Below, in pieces: positions 34,921 to 46,109 of a DNA stretch of 64,000 nt. The number at the start of each line of letters is the position of its first letter. Positions within the stretch are counted from its first letter, which is position 1. The DNA lies in assembly GCF_032854445.1 (NCBI RefSeq), contig NC_088300.1, positions 67,554,984 to 67,618,983 on the forward strand, in the 5' to 3' direction. Origin of the DNA: Liolophura sinensis (lineage: Eukaryota > Mollusca > Polyplacophora > Chitonida > Chitonidae). A program made the translations under genes and the position numbers. Below the pieces are notes generated by a model. The model ran no database searches, was not told where the DNA came from, and saw nothing but the letters and a program-made list of their open reading frames with translations.

Positions 34921-35892
34921 CTCCCAGGTGAGAGCCAGTCAGAGGTAGTGATAGACCACACACAGCAGCCGGATGAAAGTTCCTCACTCTCAAGCCTACA
35001 AAGTAACAGTGGGCCTCCAATCTCTGGCTCAGATAAGAGGAAGTTTGAAGATGACCATGAGCCAGTTCATAATTCCATCAAGGAGACTGCAGAATCTTTG
35101 AAGCCACCAAGGAAAAGACTCCACCAAGCCAGCACTTCCCAGGAAGTTGTTGACATTAGGTCAGATCTGCTCACACGATGGAAATGCGATTTGTGTAGGA
35201 TAATGACTTCAAAGAAACCGCTAATGAACAGGCATCTTGCAAGTAAGGGGCATTACTCCGCCAGTTTGGTTAGATGCGAAAGGGTCACACAGGGACTGAT
35301 GCCCGTGTTGGTTATAGCACCTGCTGCTATGATACACACGCCATCCTTTGGTAAGAATCTCATCCCGGTTTGTCCTGATGTATCGTGTAATAAAGTCTTT
35401 GTTGACATATATACTTGCTCTGAGCATTATTCCTGTGCCCACAACAGCCCAACTGGGTCGATGAGCCGTGGATCCACCCGGTATTCCATAGGGCATGTCT
35501 TACAGGAGGACAAAATCTTAATTCACAGTCGCAAGACATGCACCTGCGGTAAAAAGTTTAAAACATGCATGAAATTGCGGAATCATATTCTGAAATGCAA
35601 AAGCTCATTTGAGCGTCGTCCTCCTAAAACATTTATGGTATTTTCATGCTTTCAGTGCAATGAATTGTTTCATGCGTTTCACACTGCCAAGCAACATGTC
35701 TTGAAGTGTTTGCAACAACACAAACCAGAAACTGATTGTTTTTTGCGAATTTTACATGTGAGAAAACCCGACATGGAGCAAAAGACACTGATGTTCCACC
35801 CAGAATTGAGCACATTGAAAGTTGGCCATGATAAAACTGAAAAATGTAATGTGTTAAAGAGCAAGCGGGGGGTGAATACTGGCCAAATTTGA
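34921..35892 (+). CDS. Tandem copy 2 of zinc-finger coding block (no own start; possible alternative 3' exon)
   Basis: Open in frame from the acceptor-like CTCCCAG (34921-34927) to a stop at 35890-35892. It is nearly identical to residues 111 onward of copy 1. It lacks the N-terminal 110 codons and has no ATG near the start, so alone it would be a fragment. Coding potential is preserved: no stops, mostly silent or conservative changes and all zinc ligands retained. Differences include VVIDHT in place of VVIDLT (damaged SUMO-interacting core) and a new C terminus (CNVLKSKRGVNTGQI). The latter arises because about 100 bp, including the copy 1 stop, are missing. Joining copy 1 at 33339 to this block at 34928 is in frame and uses consensus sites. 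It could be an alternative last exon or a decaying duplicate. Confidence 0.6.
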   Translation, partial: LPGESQSEVVIDHTQQPDESSSLSSLQSNSGPPISGSDKRKFEDDHEPVHNSIKETAESLKPPRKRLHQASTSQEVVDIRSDLLTRWKCDLCRIMTSKKPLMNRHLASKGHYSASLVRCERVTQGLMPVLVIAPAAMIHTPSFGKNLIPVCPDVSCNKVFVDIYTCSEHYSCAHNSPTGSMSRGSTRYSIGHVLQEDKILIHSRKTCTCGKKFKTCMKLRNHILKCKSSFERRPPKTFMVFSCFQCNELFHAFHTAKQHVLKCLQQHKPETDCFLRILHVRKPDMEQKTLMFHPELSTLKVGHDKTEKCNVLKSKRGVNTGQI

Positions 35893-36269
35893 CCAGATTG
35901 TTTGGTAGAGGTCTGATTGTTAGCATGGAGAACATTCATGGTTCACTTGTGGGCGATATCTGGCACCAGGTATTGCTGAAGTAGTTCATATTCCTTTGAA
36001 ATTTCCAGACTCAGTGGTGGACAACTGCCTCTGTGTGAGCTGTTGTGAGTATTAGTGAAGGCACAACTCCACTTCAACCAATGAAATTGTGAACTCACTT
36101 GCAGGGGTATTTTCCAAGTGTGGAACGTTCGTTTGCTAGCAAGGATTAAGATACTTTCACTCATACCAGACAAGAAGGGCATAGCATCAGTAATGTTGAA
36201 TGGTCTGTCATTGTGGGAAAGTAAGCTGCGTGTATATGACACGTTTGTTCAGTCAAACTTCAAAACATT

Positions 36270-36385
36270 ACCTTTGTGAACCTGAGGATAGTCGTGGGTT
36301 TCCTCTTACCATATTGCTACCTTCATCGTGTAAGGGAAATATTCTTGAGTACGGTATAAACACCATTCAAGCAAATATGTAAATA
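36270..36385 (+). mobile_element. SINE family A 3' fragment inside duplication unit 2
   Basis: Duplicate of the fragment at 34785-34897, slightly diverged (AAATATTCTTGAGTACGG retained). Confidence 0.75.
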
Positions 36386-37174
36386 AATTACCTTTATGGT
36401 TTTGATTTTCTTCTTTTTTCTTTACAACAGTTTAGTTTGTTTCTGGGTGCTCAGATGTCTACAGGCAGTAATAACATTAACCCAGTTACAAGTTGATTAT
36501 TGTGAAATATGGGTCCAAAGTCAGGTGGAGGCACACATTATCAGTTGACATTGCATTCTGGGTAGTGCACAACAGCTTTTGAAAATCATCCCTTGGAGGA
36601 AGGTTCCTAACCGCCAGGTTTGTGCTGTACAAACACTATTCATTGATGATTTGAAGTTTGATGATCATAAAATAATTATGTTGGAATAGTTATAAAATGC
36701 AGCTGCAAGATGGAGCTTTTACATGACCTAAGTTATAGGCCTTTTTGCATATTAAAAGATAGAAAATTGAACAATTATAACTTTTTCCAGTTGTTCCCAA
36801 GATAAAATCATTTGCTTGGATATTGCAAGGTAAAATCTCCAATCTCCAAAAGTAGTTTCATTACTGTTGCTTATTTCTTATTTGGTGCATTTGATTTTTT
36901 TTTTGTACATGATTTATTGTTAGTTAAACTTGTTTGCATATGTTTGTAATTGTTGAAAATGTCATGTTTGTAGAAATGTAACCTTGTTAATGTTATTGGG
37001 ATGCATTTATGTGATAGGTAATGCTTGACATCCGGCCGCACTGCTCATGTGGCCTTGTGACCTTCAAAAGAACTCATGCTGTTTACCTGAGAGTGTTTTG
37101 CATCTTAAACTTTGTTCTCCAAAATGAAAATAGTCATAGTATAAGTATTCTGTTACTTGTTAAAACTGTCCCCA

Positions 37175-37175
<1 letters not shown>

Positions 37176-37207
<32 letters not shown>
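37176..37207 (+). repeat. (ATT)n microsatellite
   Basis: Ten TTA units in the presumed zinc-finger 3' UTR region. Confidence 0.9.
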
Positions 37208-37208
<1 letters not shown>

Positions 37209-37358
37209 TTTTGAAATCTCAAGTGTTAAACAGCCATTGTGTATTCGTAAATTCATTGTTGTGTCAGTGATTTCACTGGGTAGGAAATCCAGATATGTTT
37301 CTCACAACTTGATGGTTTTGTTTAAATATATTCTTATAAAACTTTGTTATCTGGTGAA

Positions 37359-37364
37359 AATAAA
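37359..37364 (+). terminator. Candidate poly(A) signal downstream of zinc-finger block
   Basis: AATAAA followed by GCATTATTTTCC and a T/G-rich stretch. It is the first good signal after copy 2. An acceptor-like TTTACAACAG at about 36430 leaves room for a 3' UTR exon. Inference. Confidence 0.35.
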
Positions 37365-37825
37365 GCATTATTTTCCATTATGAATCCTCAAATGCAAGTT
37401 TCATTTGTTTGTTATTTTATGAGTTTTTAAAAGCCTCTTTAAAAGCCCATGTCATAGTATGGAGCCTTGCCGGCTTAAAGTAATTCGATATAATTAAAGA
37501 CTTACAGCATAGAGAGTAAAATCAGAGCAGAGACGACAGTGCGATGTCTGGGCTGGCAAATGGTCACATGTACGGCCTCTTGTCAGTTTACGTCAGTTAG
37601 GATTTTGTTCTAACTGTTCATGTAAATGCCTAAATAGTAGCAAATTACACTCCCCCAAGGGGCCATGGCTTAAGCAGAATCGGGCAAAACAAAAAATATG
37701 CAGTGATGTTAATTGCAATTTATTAGAAGTCGCTGGTGTGGAAACACTCAAAATGCTGTGTTGTCATCAGATGTAGCTTGCAGTAAGACTAAAACAATAC
37801 AAAGGGACCAGGCCCCGAGGATGCT

Positions 37826-38005
37826 AAGTCAATAATCGCAAGGCCAATTCCCAAGACAACGTTTGACAGAAACCATCAAAGAACTAAGAAAGTACATGTA
37901 AGTGAAAGCAGGAAATAAGGACAGAATCGTGCTAAGAGAAGGAGTGAGCAGTTTTCAATGTGAATGACGTCTTGGAAAGACGAAATAAATTTAGGCCTCT
38001 GAATG
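37826..38005 (+). repeat. Dispersed repeat related to 41096 and 60445, 5' half only
   Basis: AAGTCAATAATCGCAAGGCC, AACGTTTGACAGAAACCATC, GACGTCTTGGAAAGACG. No 5S-like half follows. Confidence 0.5.
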
Positions 38006-38434
38006 TTGGTATATTTTGTAAATTTTCAAGAAGCTTCTGTGTTTTCCTGTATTTGCTGAAAATTCCTGAAAGACCAGCTCAAAATTCACTGTCATTTTAA
38101 ACCTCTTTGCTGCTCTAAAACTTCCCTGTACAAACTGCATGTGGACTATATCAGTAGCTCATGTCATACCCATGACATTTGCATCAAACAACAGTTATAG
38201 CAAATGAAAGCTACTATAATAGAACTATACTAATCTCGTCTTAATGTAACAGTTTCTAACATTTGGAGAATAGAACATTTAAAGAGTATTTCCACTTGTT
38301 TATCCATGTTATGCTTTCGTAATAAATTTTAACCCAAATTCAACTCAAAGGATAGTATCTGATACATATGACACAATGACGTGTGAAATACTGCATTGGT
38401 CATGCAGTAGGTCTGTGTTAATTACTAAAATGTT

Positions 38435-38565
38435 AATTGGTCTCACAGCAACCTGCGGATGGTTGTGGGATTCCCACCGGGCTCTGTCTCTGTTTCCTGC
38501 CCGGTATAAGTGAAATATTCTTGAGTACGGCGTAAAACACCAATCAAATAAATAAAATGTCAATC
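38435..38565 (+). mobile_element. SINE family A, truncated with internal deletion
   Basis: CAACCTGCGGATGGTTGTGG to CAAATAAATAAA. The CATAATGCTGGCCGCCG segment is deleted. Confidence 0.85.
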
Positions 38566-39483
38566 AATGTTAAGGTACAGGTATATGGAGAGTAGAATGT
38601 TAATCATTGTTAAGGTACATATGTTAAGGGTGGTATTTCAAGAAGTTCTACAAGCCCAGGTACATATATTAAGCTCAGGTTTTTACATAGATGCAAACCA
38701 CAATGGCAGCAAGATGTTCCATCTTTGATGTCTTACCGGCTAATTATAATCAGTTGCAAAACTGATGTCTTAAATTTTTTGTCTTGATTTTTTTTGCATT
38801 GAGCTCAAATTTTGCATACAAGGACATTTGGGCGATGTTCTGTCCTAAATGCCCTGCAACGAAAAGTTGCAAACTTCTTGACTTTGTTCCCATTGTGCCT
38901 CATTTATTTATTTATTTGATTTGGTGCCACACAGTTATGAGGCATCCTTATAAAGTCATTGTTGGTAGGAAAACAGAGTGGGCTGGTAGGGAAATTTTTA
39001 TGGCAAAACAAAGTTGGGCTGAGGGGGAGCGGTTATGTTTGTGTTGGGGGTGGCTTGGTTGGTTGCAGATTTGGGGGGGGGGGGGGGGTTCTGGTGGGGT
39101 GAAGAGAATTTTGTCCATGTATAACCTCCCAAACTACTGCACAGATTTGCTGAAACCTGGCTGATCATGCCTATAGATCTAAACTTAGGAATAGGAATAT
39201 TAAATAGATAGGAATATTAAAGACGTTAACATTGGGTGAAAAGTTTTTAAAAAATTCTATCAAAAGCCAAATAAATGTTTTTGAGTAGGACCTCTATCTG
39301 TGTGGTTGGTTGGGTCACTCCTCAGACCCCACAAACATAGTTTTAATGATGGTCTGATGGCGCTCAAGTTTTGTGGGTGGAGGAGACTGAAACGCCTGTC
39401 AGTCTGGGCCAAGTCCAAAATGGGTAATGTGGGTCTCATTTTGGTCACATGTTTCCAGATCAGGAAACTATGATGATTCTTTT
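38566..39483. other. Intergenic with poly(G) run
   Basis: A 126-codon plus ORF at 38784-39164 runs through the poly(G) tract and has no family resemblance. I do not call it a gene. Confidence 0.45.
39073..39088 (+). repeat. Poly(G) run
   Basis: 16 consecutive G, capable of G-quadruplex formation; length may be unreliable in the assembly. Confidence 0.9.
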
Positions 39484-39735
39484 TTGAATTGGACACAAAC
39501 AACTGTTTCCTGAATTGGACACAAGCAATTGTTTTCTGAATTGGACACAAGCAATTGTTTCCTGCATTGGACACAAGCAACTGTTTTCTGAATTGGGCAC
39601 AAGCAACTGTTTTCTGAATTGGACACAAGCAACTGTTTCCTGAACTGGACACAAGCAACTGTTTCCTGAACTGGACACAAGCAACTGTTTCCTGAAATGG
39701 ACACAAGTAACTGTTTCCTGAATTGGTCACATATG
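39484..39735. repeat. 26-bp minisatellite
   Basis: About ten units of GGACACAAGCAACTGTTTCC plus TGAATT. The unit length is not a multiple of 3 and contains no stop on the minus strand, so all three minus frames stay open across it. Confidence 0.93.
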
Positions 39736-41095
39736 TTTCCTAAATGGGAAACATTAAAGAATTTCCTGAACAGGCAATATTCTCTGACATTGATATGTTA
39801 CTGTAAATATATTGAAAAAAGTAATATTTTATAAAGAAAACTAGGCAGGTCGGTAAAATTCAAATGTAAAAAATCAAAAGTTAATTGTTTGCTTTGGAAA
39901 AGGTTGAATGTATGTAAACAGGAAGCAGTGTGTTACATATGAATATAACAAACATGTATTTGATCTAACCAAATCCATTAATGAACTTTAAACAGTGCAG
40001 CCTGTGTAAGGTACTAGGGAAGCTTGTAATTATGTCATACTTCAATCATTGGCGTCCAGTGAATGTGCATATTCTGACCAGCTCGGTAATTAATTAAATC
40101 ATTTTGTTGGTTAACTACATGCCCATGTACTCTTATTCTATCTATATATTAACTTATAAACCTGTTCTTAAGTGATATCATTTCATATAGATTGGTATAT
40201 AAAAGAGCAGGCATGTATTAGTACTTCCTTTCCACGCAAAACTATTCATGGCATTGCATGTGTTTATCTAATTACATGTAAACGCTGGAATGTATGGATA
40301 GCAAATAAGCTGTCATATTTAAAGTCTAGAAATACATTTTGATACCTTGTTTACTTGCAAGTACATAATTATAAACACTATGTGAGCGTACATGTGTGTT
40401 GGTAGCCTGGAATGTCCACTGTCTGCCCGGCATCATTGAAAACTGATGAACGCTTCTCTCTTGTGTGTGTTACCCGCTTGATTTCCTATTTGTATAATTT
40501 CTTACATGCCTTTGTCTTTGGGAGCTAGTGTTAAACGTTGTTTTGGAAATGGATCTTGCGATTATCGACTTGGAACGCCATTTACGGACTACGAATGGTA
40601 TATGAATGTCGGACATGACGCTTATATTTTGGTACTAGTGGTGGTACAAGTGAGGTGGGAAGATGGGTGAGATGTAGCACATGTAAGTATAGTCTGTAGC
40701 ATTATTGCATAGTTAGAATAGTCATGTTTTATTGCCCTCCAGGGGCATTGAAGTGACCCAGGCATACCAGTGGCAAGATATTTGTCTCCAGTACATTGTA
40801 TCAGGGCTTGTTAATGGGATGGGGCGGACCTGTTGGTGGATTATTGACTGTATGAGGCTTGATAGTGGTTTTCACACATCACAAACGCCAGTCTCTAACC
40901 AGTCTCAATCCTGGTCCTGATTAACCAACAGTAGAAGTGACAATGCTTTCTAATTTAAATTATTGCGCTTGGGACATGGACTCTACTCGCACATGTAAAT
41001 GTACGTTGCTCTACAGCTCAATACATGTATTTTACATGTACTCCAGATGTGAAGGTCATTAATTTTGTAATTTACTATCACTGACACACACCCAG
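39736..41095. other. Intergenic, nothing recognised
   Basis: AT-rich, short ORFs only. Confidence 0.45.
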
Positions 41096-41465
41096 ATCAA
41101 TAATCCCAAGGCCAATTCAAAAAACGATGTTTAACACAAACCACCAAAGAACAAAGAAAGTTTTTGAAAGTACGAAATGACGGCATGTATTCATGCAACG
41201 AGAATGATGTTGGAAAAACGCAAGAAATGTTTAGGTGAATTAATGAAATCAGTATGCAAATCGCCTATCATGCTATTTTAGCTCTCAGTAATCGAAATAC
41301 GTATCTAAATGCTTTGATTGCAACTTTCCATGCATGCATTTCCCAGGTGGCGATCAATATATGGTCTCCAGACCCAAGCTAAGCAGGGTTAGACACAGTT
41401 ATGGAGCAGTTATGAGTGCGGCGCCAGAGATTCTGGACACTCTGGCTGTTTAACCTGCAAGAAAA
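41096..41465 (+). repeat. Dispersed repeat with 5S rRNA-like segment, copy 1
   Basis: First half: GATCAATAATCCCAAGGCCA, ACCACCAAAGAACAAAGAAA, GATGTTGGAAAAACGCAAG. Second half: CAAGCTAAGCAGGGTTAGAC, which resembles the internal promoter part of 5S rRNA (AAGCTAAGCAGGGT). Same order in the copy at 60445. Confidence 0.55.
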
Positions 41466-41749
41466 TGATACCCATTTTAAACCTTATTGCGCACCAATGT
41501 GCAGGGGCGGAGAAAAATAAAACTGAATTAATTAAAATGGCATTTATGTAGCCATGTGTCTATTGTCCGAATTCGAATATTTCCAAAATACATGTAAAGT
41601 CATAGAAATAAATTTATGTACTAGGTCAATTTTATCAACCAAACTTTACTTACTTTCATTTTACAAGCAAATATATAAAATTCACGAAAGTTTCCTGTTT
41701 AGGATACTTATGTCTTAATCCAGAAATGTTTCCTGATTTGGGCTTGGAC

Positions 41750-42035
41750 CGGACTGCCTGTGGTAAACCACCAAACTTTTTGCCAAGGTACTGACAAGCT
41801 TTCCTGCAACTGATGTTCCAATATATACTCCATATTGGCGGAAGGCAAGTGGCCTTCAATGAAGTTAACATTTCACAAATAGCCACACCAGCATCGTCGA
41901 CCACTTACCAAGGCCACACAACCAGTGAGAATGGGGATAATTTATAAAGTTCCTATCTGGGTTTGAACCCACATCCCCTGTTTTCTAGCTAACTATTGAA
42001 AGACAATTGCTTTGTTCACCAGCAGACCTTAGTTG
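41750..42035 (+). repeat. Degenerate dispersed repeat, related to 700-920
   Basis: Same landmarks as 700-920. The tail GGGTTTGAACCCACATCCCC is tRNA-B-box-like, so an old SINE is possible. Confidence 0.45.
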
Positions 42036-42203
42036 CCCAGTGTATTACTCAGTATGAATGTTAATGACGCCGTAGGTATCTAAACAGTTGTTTAGACAAC
42101 CTCTTGCCACTGCACTACCAAATCTGGCATTCTTGTTTACATGTATTGCATGTTTCATTTACCCTACTGTCACACCATTATTATCTCAGTGACCGTAAGT
42201 CCT

Positions 42204-42225
42204 GGGGGGAGGGGGGAGGGGGGGG
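42204..42225 (+). repeat. G-rich run, quadruplex-capable
   Basis: Three G6-G9 blocks separated by single A. Confidence 0.85.
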
Positions 42226-43427
42226 CTTGGCCATGCATTAGCTAACTCCTTTTGTAGATCACAAAGCAATGAAAAGGTGCGAACTGTATATGAGCCGTTC
42301 TCATTTCGGGATAAGGACATTCTGGTCATGATGGTCACGGTGGTGTTGTTGATAATGTATGGTAGTACTACATGTACATCATCCAGTGGATTGCACACTT
42401 GTTGAAAGCTGTTTGTCTTCCACCCGTATTGGTGTGAATATGCGTATGTCAAATAATGCACAAACTTGTCGAAGATGTGTGGTTTACCAGCTTGATTCTC
42501 TCATAAAACTGACCAGTCCACCATTGTATAATTGAAAATTTCAAAGTATGTACTTTAACGACACTCAGATAAATAATATGTCATCCATTGGTCTCAGAAT
42601 TATGTCTGGCGTTTCCTATATGTACCTATATTTTCTGAGAAAAATTCCTATATTTCTCCAATATTTTTCTGAAAAAAAAAACTCTTATTTTCTCCTGTAT
42701 ATTTGCTGAGAGGCATTCTGAAGACTGCAATAATGAAATAATAATGAATAATGAAACACGAATCAGTATTATATGCGTTAGTGGATGCATTTTACACATT
42801 ATATATAATTATATATTTATGTATGTCTTAAACTATGTACATTTTAAACTGATTGTGATGCTAATTTTGTCACTGGTCATATTGGTTGGTGGCTTATGAT
42901 TTGGATATTCCGCCTGTAATATTATTATCGGATTTGGGAATAATATGGGAATAATATTTGTCTCGTATCCCAATTTTGGATGCTTCCCAAAGAGTTCGGA
43001 TCTTAATTGGTAGCTTACAATACACTAGTCACGATATGATTGCGTTGATTATAGACTGTTTGCATGTATAGGCCTAAGTATTGCAGCAGTGGTTTTGAGC
43101 GACAGCGGCATGAGCCCTGTTGTGCAGTTTTTACAGTTTTACACATATGTATTTCGCCATGTATTTACATGGCGGTTTGTGCGTTTCAGGAAATCTACTT
43201 CGAAATTTGAAAACTTAGGCCTAATTTTCACAGTGCTTTGTTTTTGATACCGGAAATTGAAATTTGGACACAATTGTCTTAAGTACAAAGTGATAAGGTA
43301 GTGAAAATCTTAATTTCTAAGGCCAAAAAATAGCCCCTAAAATCGTATTTCAAAGTCAGAAATGGCTTTGAGGAATTGGACCCATAAAATGAAAACGACA
43401 GGAGTGTATATACTCAGCCAGCCAATC

Positions 43428-43428
<1 letters not shown>

Positions 43429-43465
<37 letters not shown>

Positions 43466-43503
43466 TAATAATAATAATAATAACAACAGTAATAATAATA
43501 ATA
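43429..43503 (+). repeat. (AAT)n microsatellite
   Basis: About 24 AAT units with a few AAC interruptions. Confidence 0.93.
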
Positions 43504-44611
43504 CGGAACATAGGTAACATGCATGGAACTAGTGCTTAGAGAACTGAAATCCCGCCTTGTATATACTTATATATAGGTCCTACACCTTGTAGCAAATGCA
43601 TACCTTTTCAACAGATAAAGAGTTACACAATATCTGATATCTGATATACTTCATATATTATATGCATACATTTGCCTGCTAATATTTGCCACTATTCCAT
43701 TACAGTATGCCTATAATCCATGTGACCCTTGGAAAATTCATGAGGAAACATCACGAGAGTGAGATTTATGGGTGGTGGTGGGGTGTGGGGCTGTATTTGA
43801 ACACTGCGTGGGCTAACCGGACTATGTACAAAGGCCAACAGTCAATAACCTGGCGTTATCAGAGTACTTACCTTCACAGATAGCTCTGACACTTACTCAC
43901 CGAAGTCGCCTTGACACCATAGGTCTGTACATGTATGTATGTATAGGCTTAGTTACGCTGGAATCTCAGATGTTCTATACATGTACTGGTATGTCAGTTA
44001 ACTGTGTAGCGGCACAGATATGTAGGCCATGTGTCCCGTAGAGGTCTTGTTATATGTGTATAAGGCGCGTGTATACACCAGGCTTTTTTGCACAGAAACT
44101 AACGGTTTTGAACACCCAGCATTGTATTTGAACCACATTATATTACATTCAAACATAACGTAAAGGTGCTAGATCTACAGGAGATATATATTTCTCCTCA
44201 AGTTAACGATTCCATTTACTGAAACAGTTATAAATATTTACCTCTGTTAATTAGCCTATGAAGTCATAAAATTATGAGGGGATTTTACCTCTTCAGGTCT
44301 CACAAACCATTTGTCTCTTTTTATTCGAATATCAGTTGTGATCTTTCATGCAAATTGTTCCTCTATAGTCTATCCACTGTCCTGCTCTTACACAGAGTGA
44401 GACATGCAACAATTTGTCTACAAGACGCGGGTTCATTTTCGACCATCAGCCGTATTGGATGAAAACTATATGTTAATTGTATGTACTGTTGAGCCATGCA
44501 ATTTCAAGAAGCCTAGGTGCACGCTCTTTACTGTAACCAGAATGTTTGTCCAGTGTAGAGATTTTGAATTTTGAGGGATTATTAATGCTTCTGGTCTTAT
44601 ATAAGCCTGCA

Positions 44612-44978
44612 CACTAAGGTGTTATTCCATCCTGGAGACGAAGGTGTTATTCCAGCCTGGAGACTGAGGTGTTATTCCAACCTGGAGACTGAGGTGTTAT
44701 TCCAGCATTGAGACTGAGGTGTTATTCCAACCTGGAGACTGAGGTGTTATTCCAACCTGGAGACTGAGGTGTTATTCCATCCTGGAGAATGAGGTGTTAT
44801 TCCAGCCTGGAGACTGAGGTGTTATTCCAACCTGGAGATTGAGGTGTTATTCCATCCTAGAGACTGAGGTGTTATTCCATCCTGGAGACTGAGGTGTTAT
44901 TCCAACCTGCAGACTGAGGTGTTATTCCAACCTGCAGACTGAGGTGTTATTCCAACCTGCAGACTGAGGTGTTATTAG
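44612..44978 (+). repeat. 25-bp minisatellite
   Basis: About 15 units of GAGGTGTTATTCCAACCTGG plus AGACT, ending abruptly at ATTAGACTGCG. Confidence 0.93.
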
Positions 44979-46109
44979 ACTGCGAAATTATGGCCTGCTG
45001 ACGAGAAAGAGAGGAAACCATGGCAGATCTTTCGGGGTAAAATCCCAACCGGCGAAAGATGGATTGCTCATTGTTCTCTTGTAAACGCTGAGTACTACGT
45101 CATCAGTTTGTCCCCATATCGTCATCGCAAAAGCAGGAATGAAAAAGAGACTATACATCTTCGTCCAGATTTACCTTCGGCGGGAAAGGATCCCCACTGG
45201 TATCGAAGCTAGATTTCTCAACGCGCCGTTTGTTGTTCGAAAGCGACACATTATATCACTGTAATAATATACATGTAATAAGTAATATAAAATGGGTTAC
45301 CCAATTTCAGCCCAAGGTAGAACTAACCATATTTCCTCGGTCGTTCCATGCAACGTCAGCTGTCTCAGGCTCGAAGCTCTCGCGAGAATGCGATTAAAAA
45401 GAATTCATGAATTCAAAAAAGAATGCCTTACGTTATTTATTTATTCATTTGATTGATGTTTTACACCGTACTCAAGAATATTTCACTTCTACGACGGCGG
45501 CCAGCATTACGGTGGGAGGAAACCCGGCAGAGCTCGGGGCAAACCCACGACTATCCGCAGGCTGCTGGAAGACCGCATGCCTTACTGGTGGAGGACAAGT
45601 AATCCTACAATGAAGAAGACAAGACTGCGCAAATGCCTTTATACGCGACCCCATCGATCGCTGACTTGCAAGTCTCTGACCGACATATGAGTCATACATG
45701 CACATAATAGAAGTAAGAAGAATCAAATACGTCAGTGCATAGACAACAGAATCAGGATAAAACGATTTTAAGCAATCAGATAAAAACACTCGAGGCGTGA
45801 AGATTATTGAAGAATTGGACAGGAGCTCATATATTTATACAATAAATGATCTGTTGACAAATGCTCATGTATGTGTGATGTATCGTAATTTGTCACGGTA
45901 GAAGTGATCATCACACAACGTAGTGTCACCTATATTTGAAGATGATTATAATGTACTCTGCGCCACGTCTTACTTTCTGGTGAAAATAGTGAAGTTCTAA
46001 ACACATTTTGTTCGTAGCATAAGAGTAAACTATGGGTACGTTTATAGGCAGTTTGACAGACTGCGAATGCGCAAAGGAAACCACAAGCAAGATATAAATA
46101 CGATGTAAT
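44979..46109. other. Intergenic / DM9 gene 3' region
   Basis: Holds one SINE (45425-45588), and by position the 3' UTR of the DM9 gene at its right end. Nothing else recognised. Confidence 0.45.
45425..45588 (-). mobile_element. SINE family A, 5'-truncated
   Basis: TTGATTGATGTTTTACACCG through GACGGCGGCCAGCATTACGG to CCGCAGGCTGCTGGAAG in reverse orientation. Confidence 0.88.

Larger units (their letters stand above)
33334..36397 (+). repeat. Tandem segmental duplication (two ~1.5 kb units)
   Basis: Unit 1 is about 33334-34919 and unit 2 about 34921-36397. Both start at CTCCCAGGTGAGAGCC. Both run through the finger coding region, a shared 3' UTR (TTTGGTAGAGGTCTGATTG), and an old SINE tail (34785-34895 and 36270-36385). 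Both end in AAATTACCTTT(T)ATG. Divergence is low, so the event is fairly recent. Confidence 0.9.
42036..44611. other. Intergenic, nothing recognised apart from G-rich and AAT tracts
   Basis: No exon with recognisable homology on either strand. Confidence 0.45.

Noticed and set aside
38784-39164. 126-codon plus ORF
   Set aside because: Passes through a poly(G) run encoding GGGGG, with no family match.
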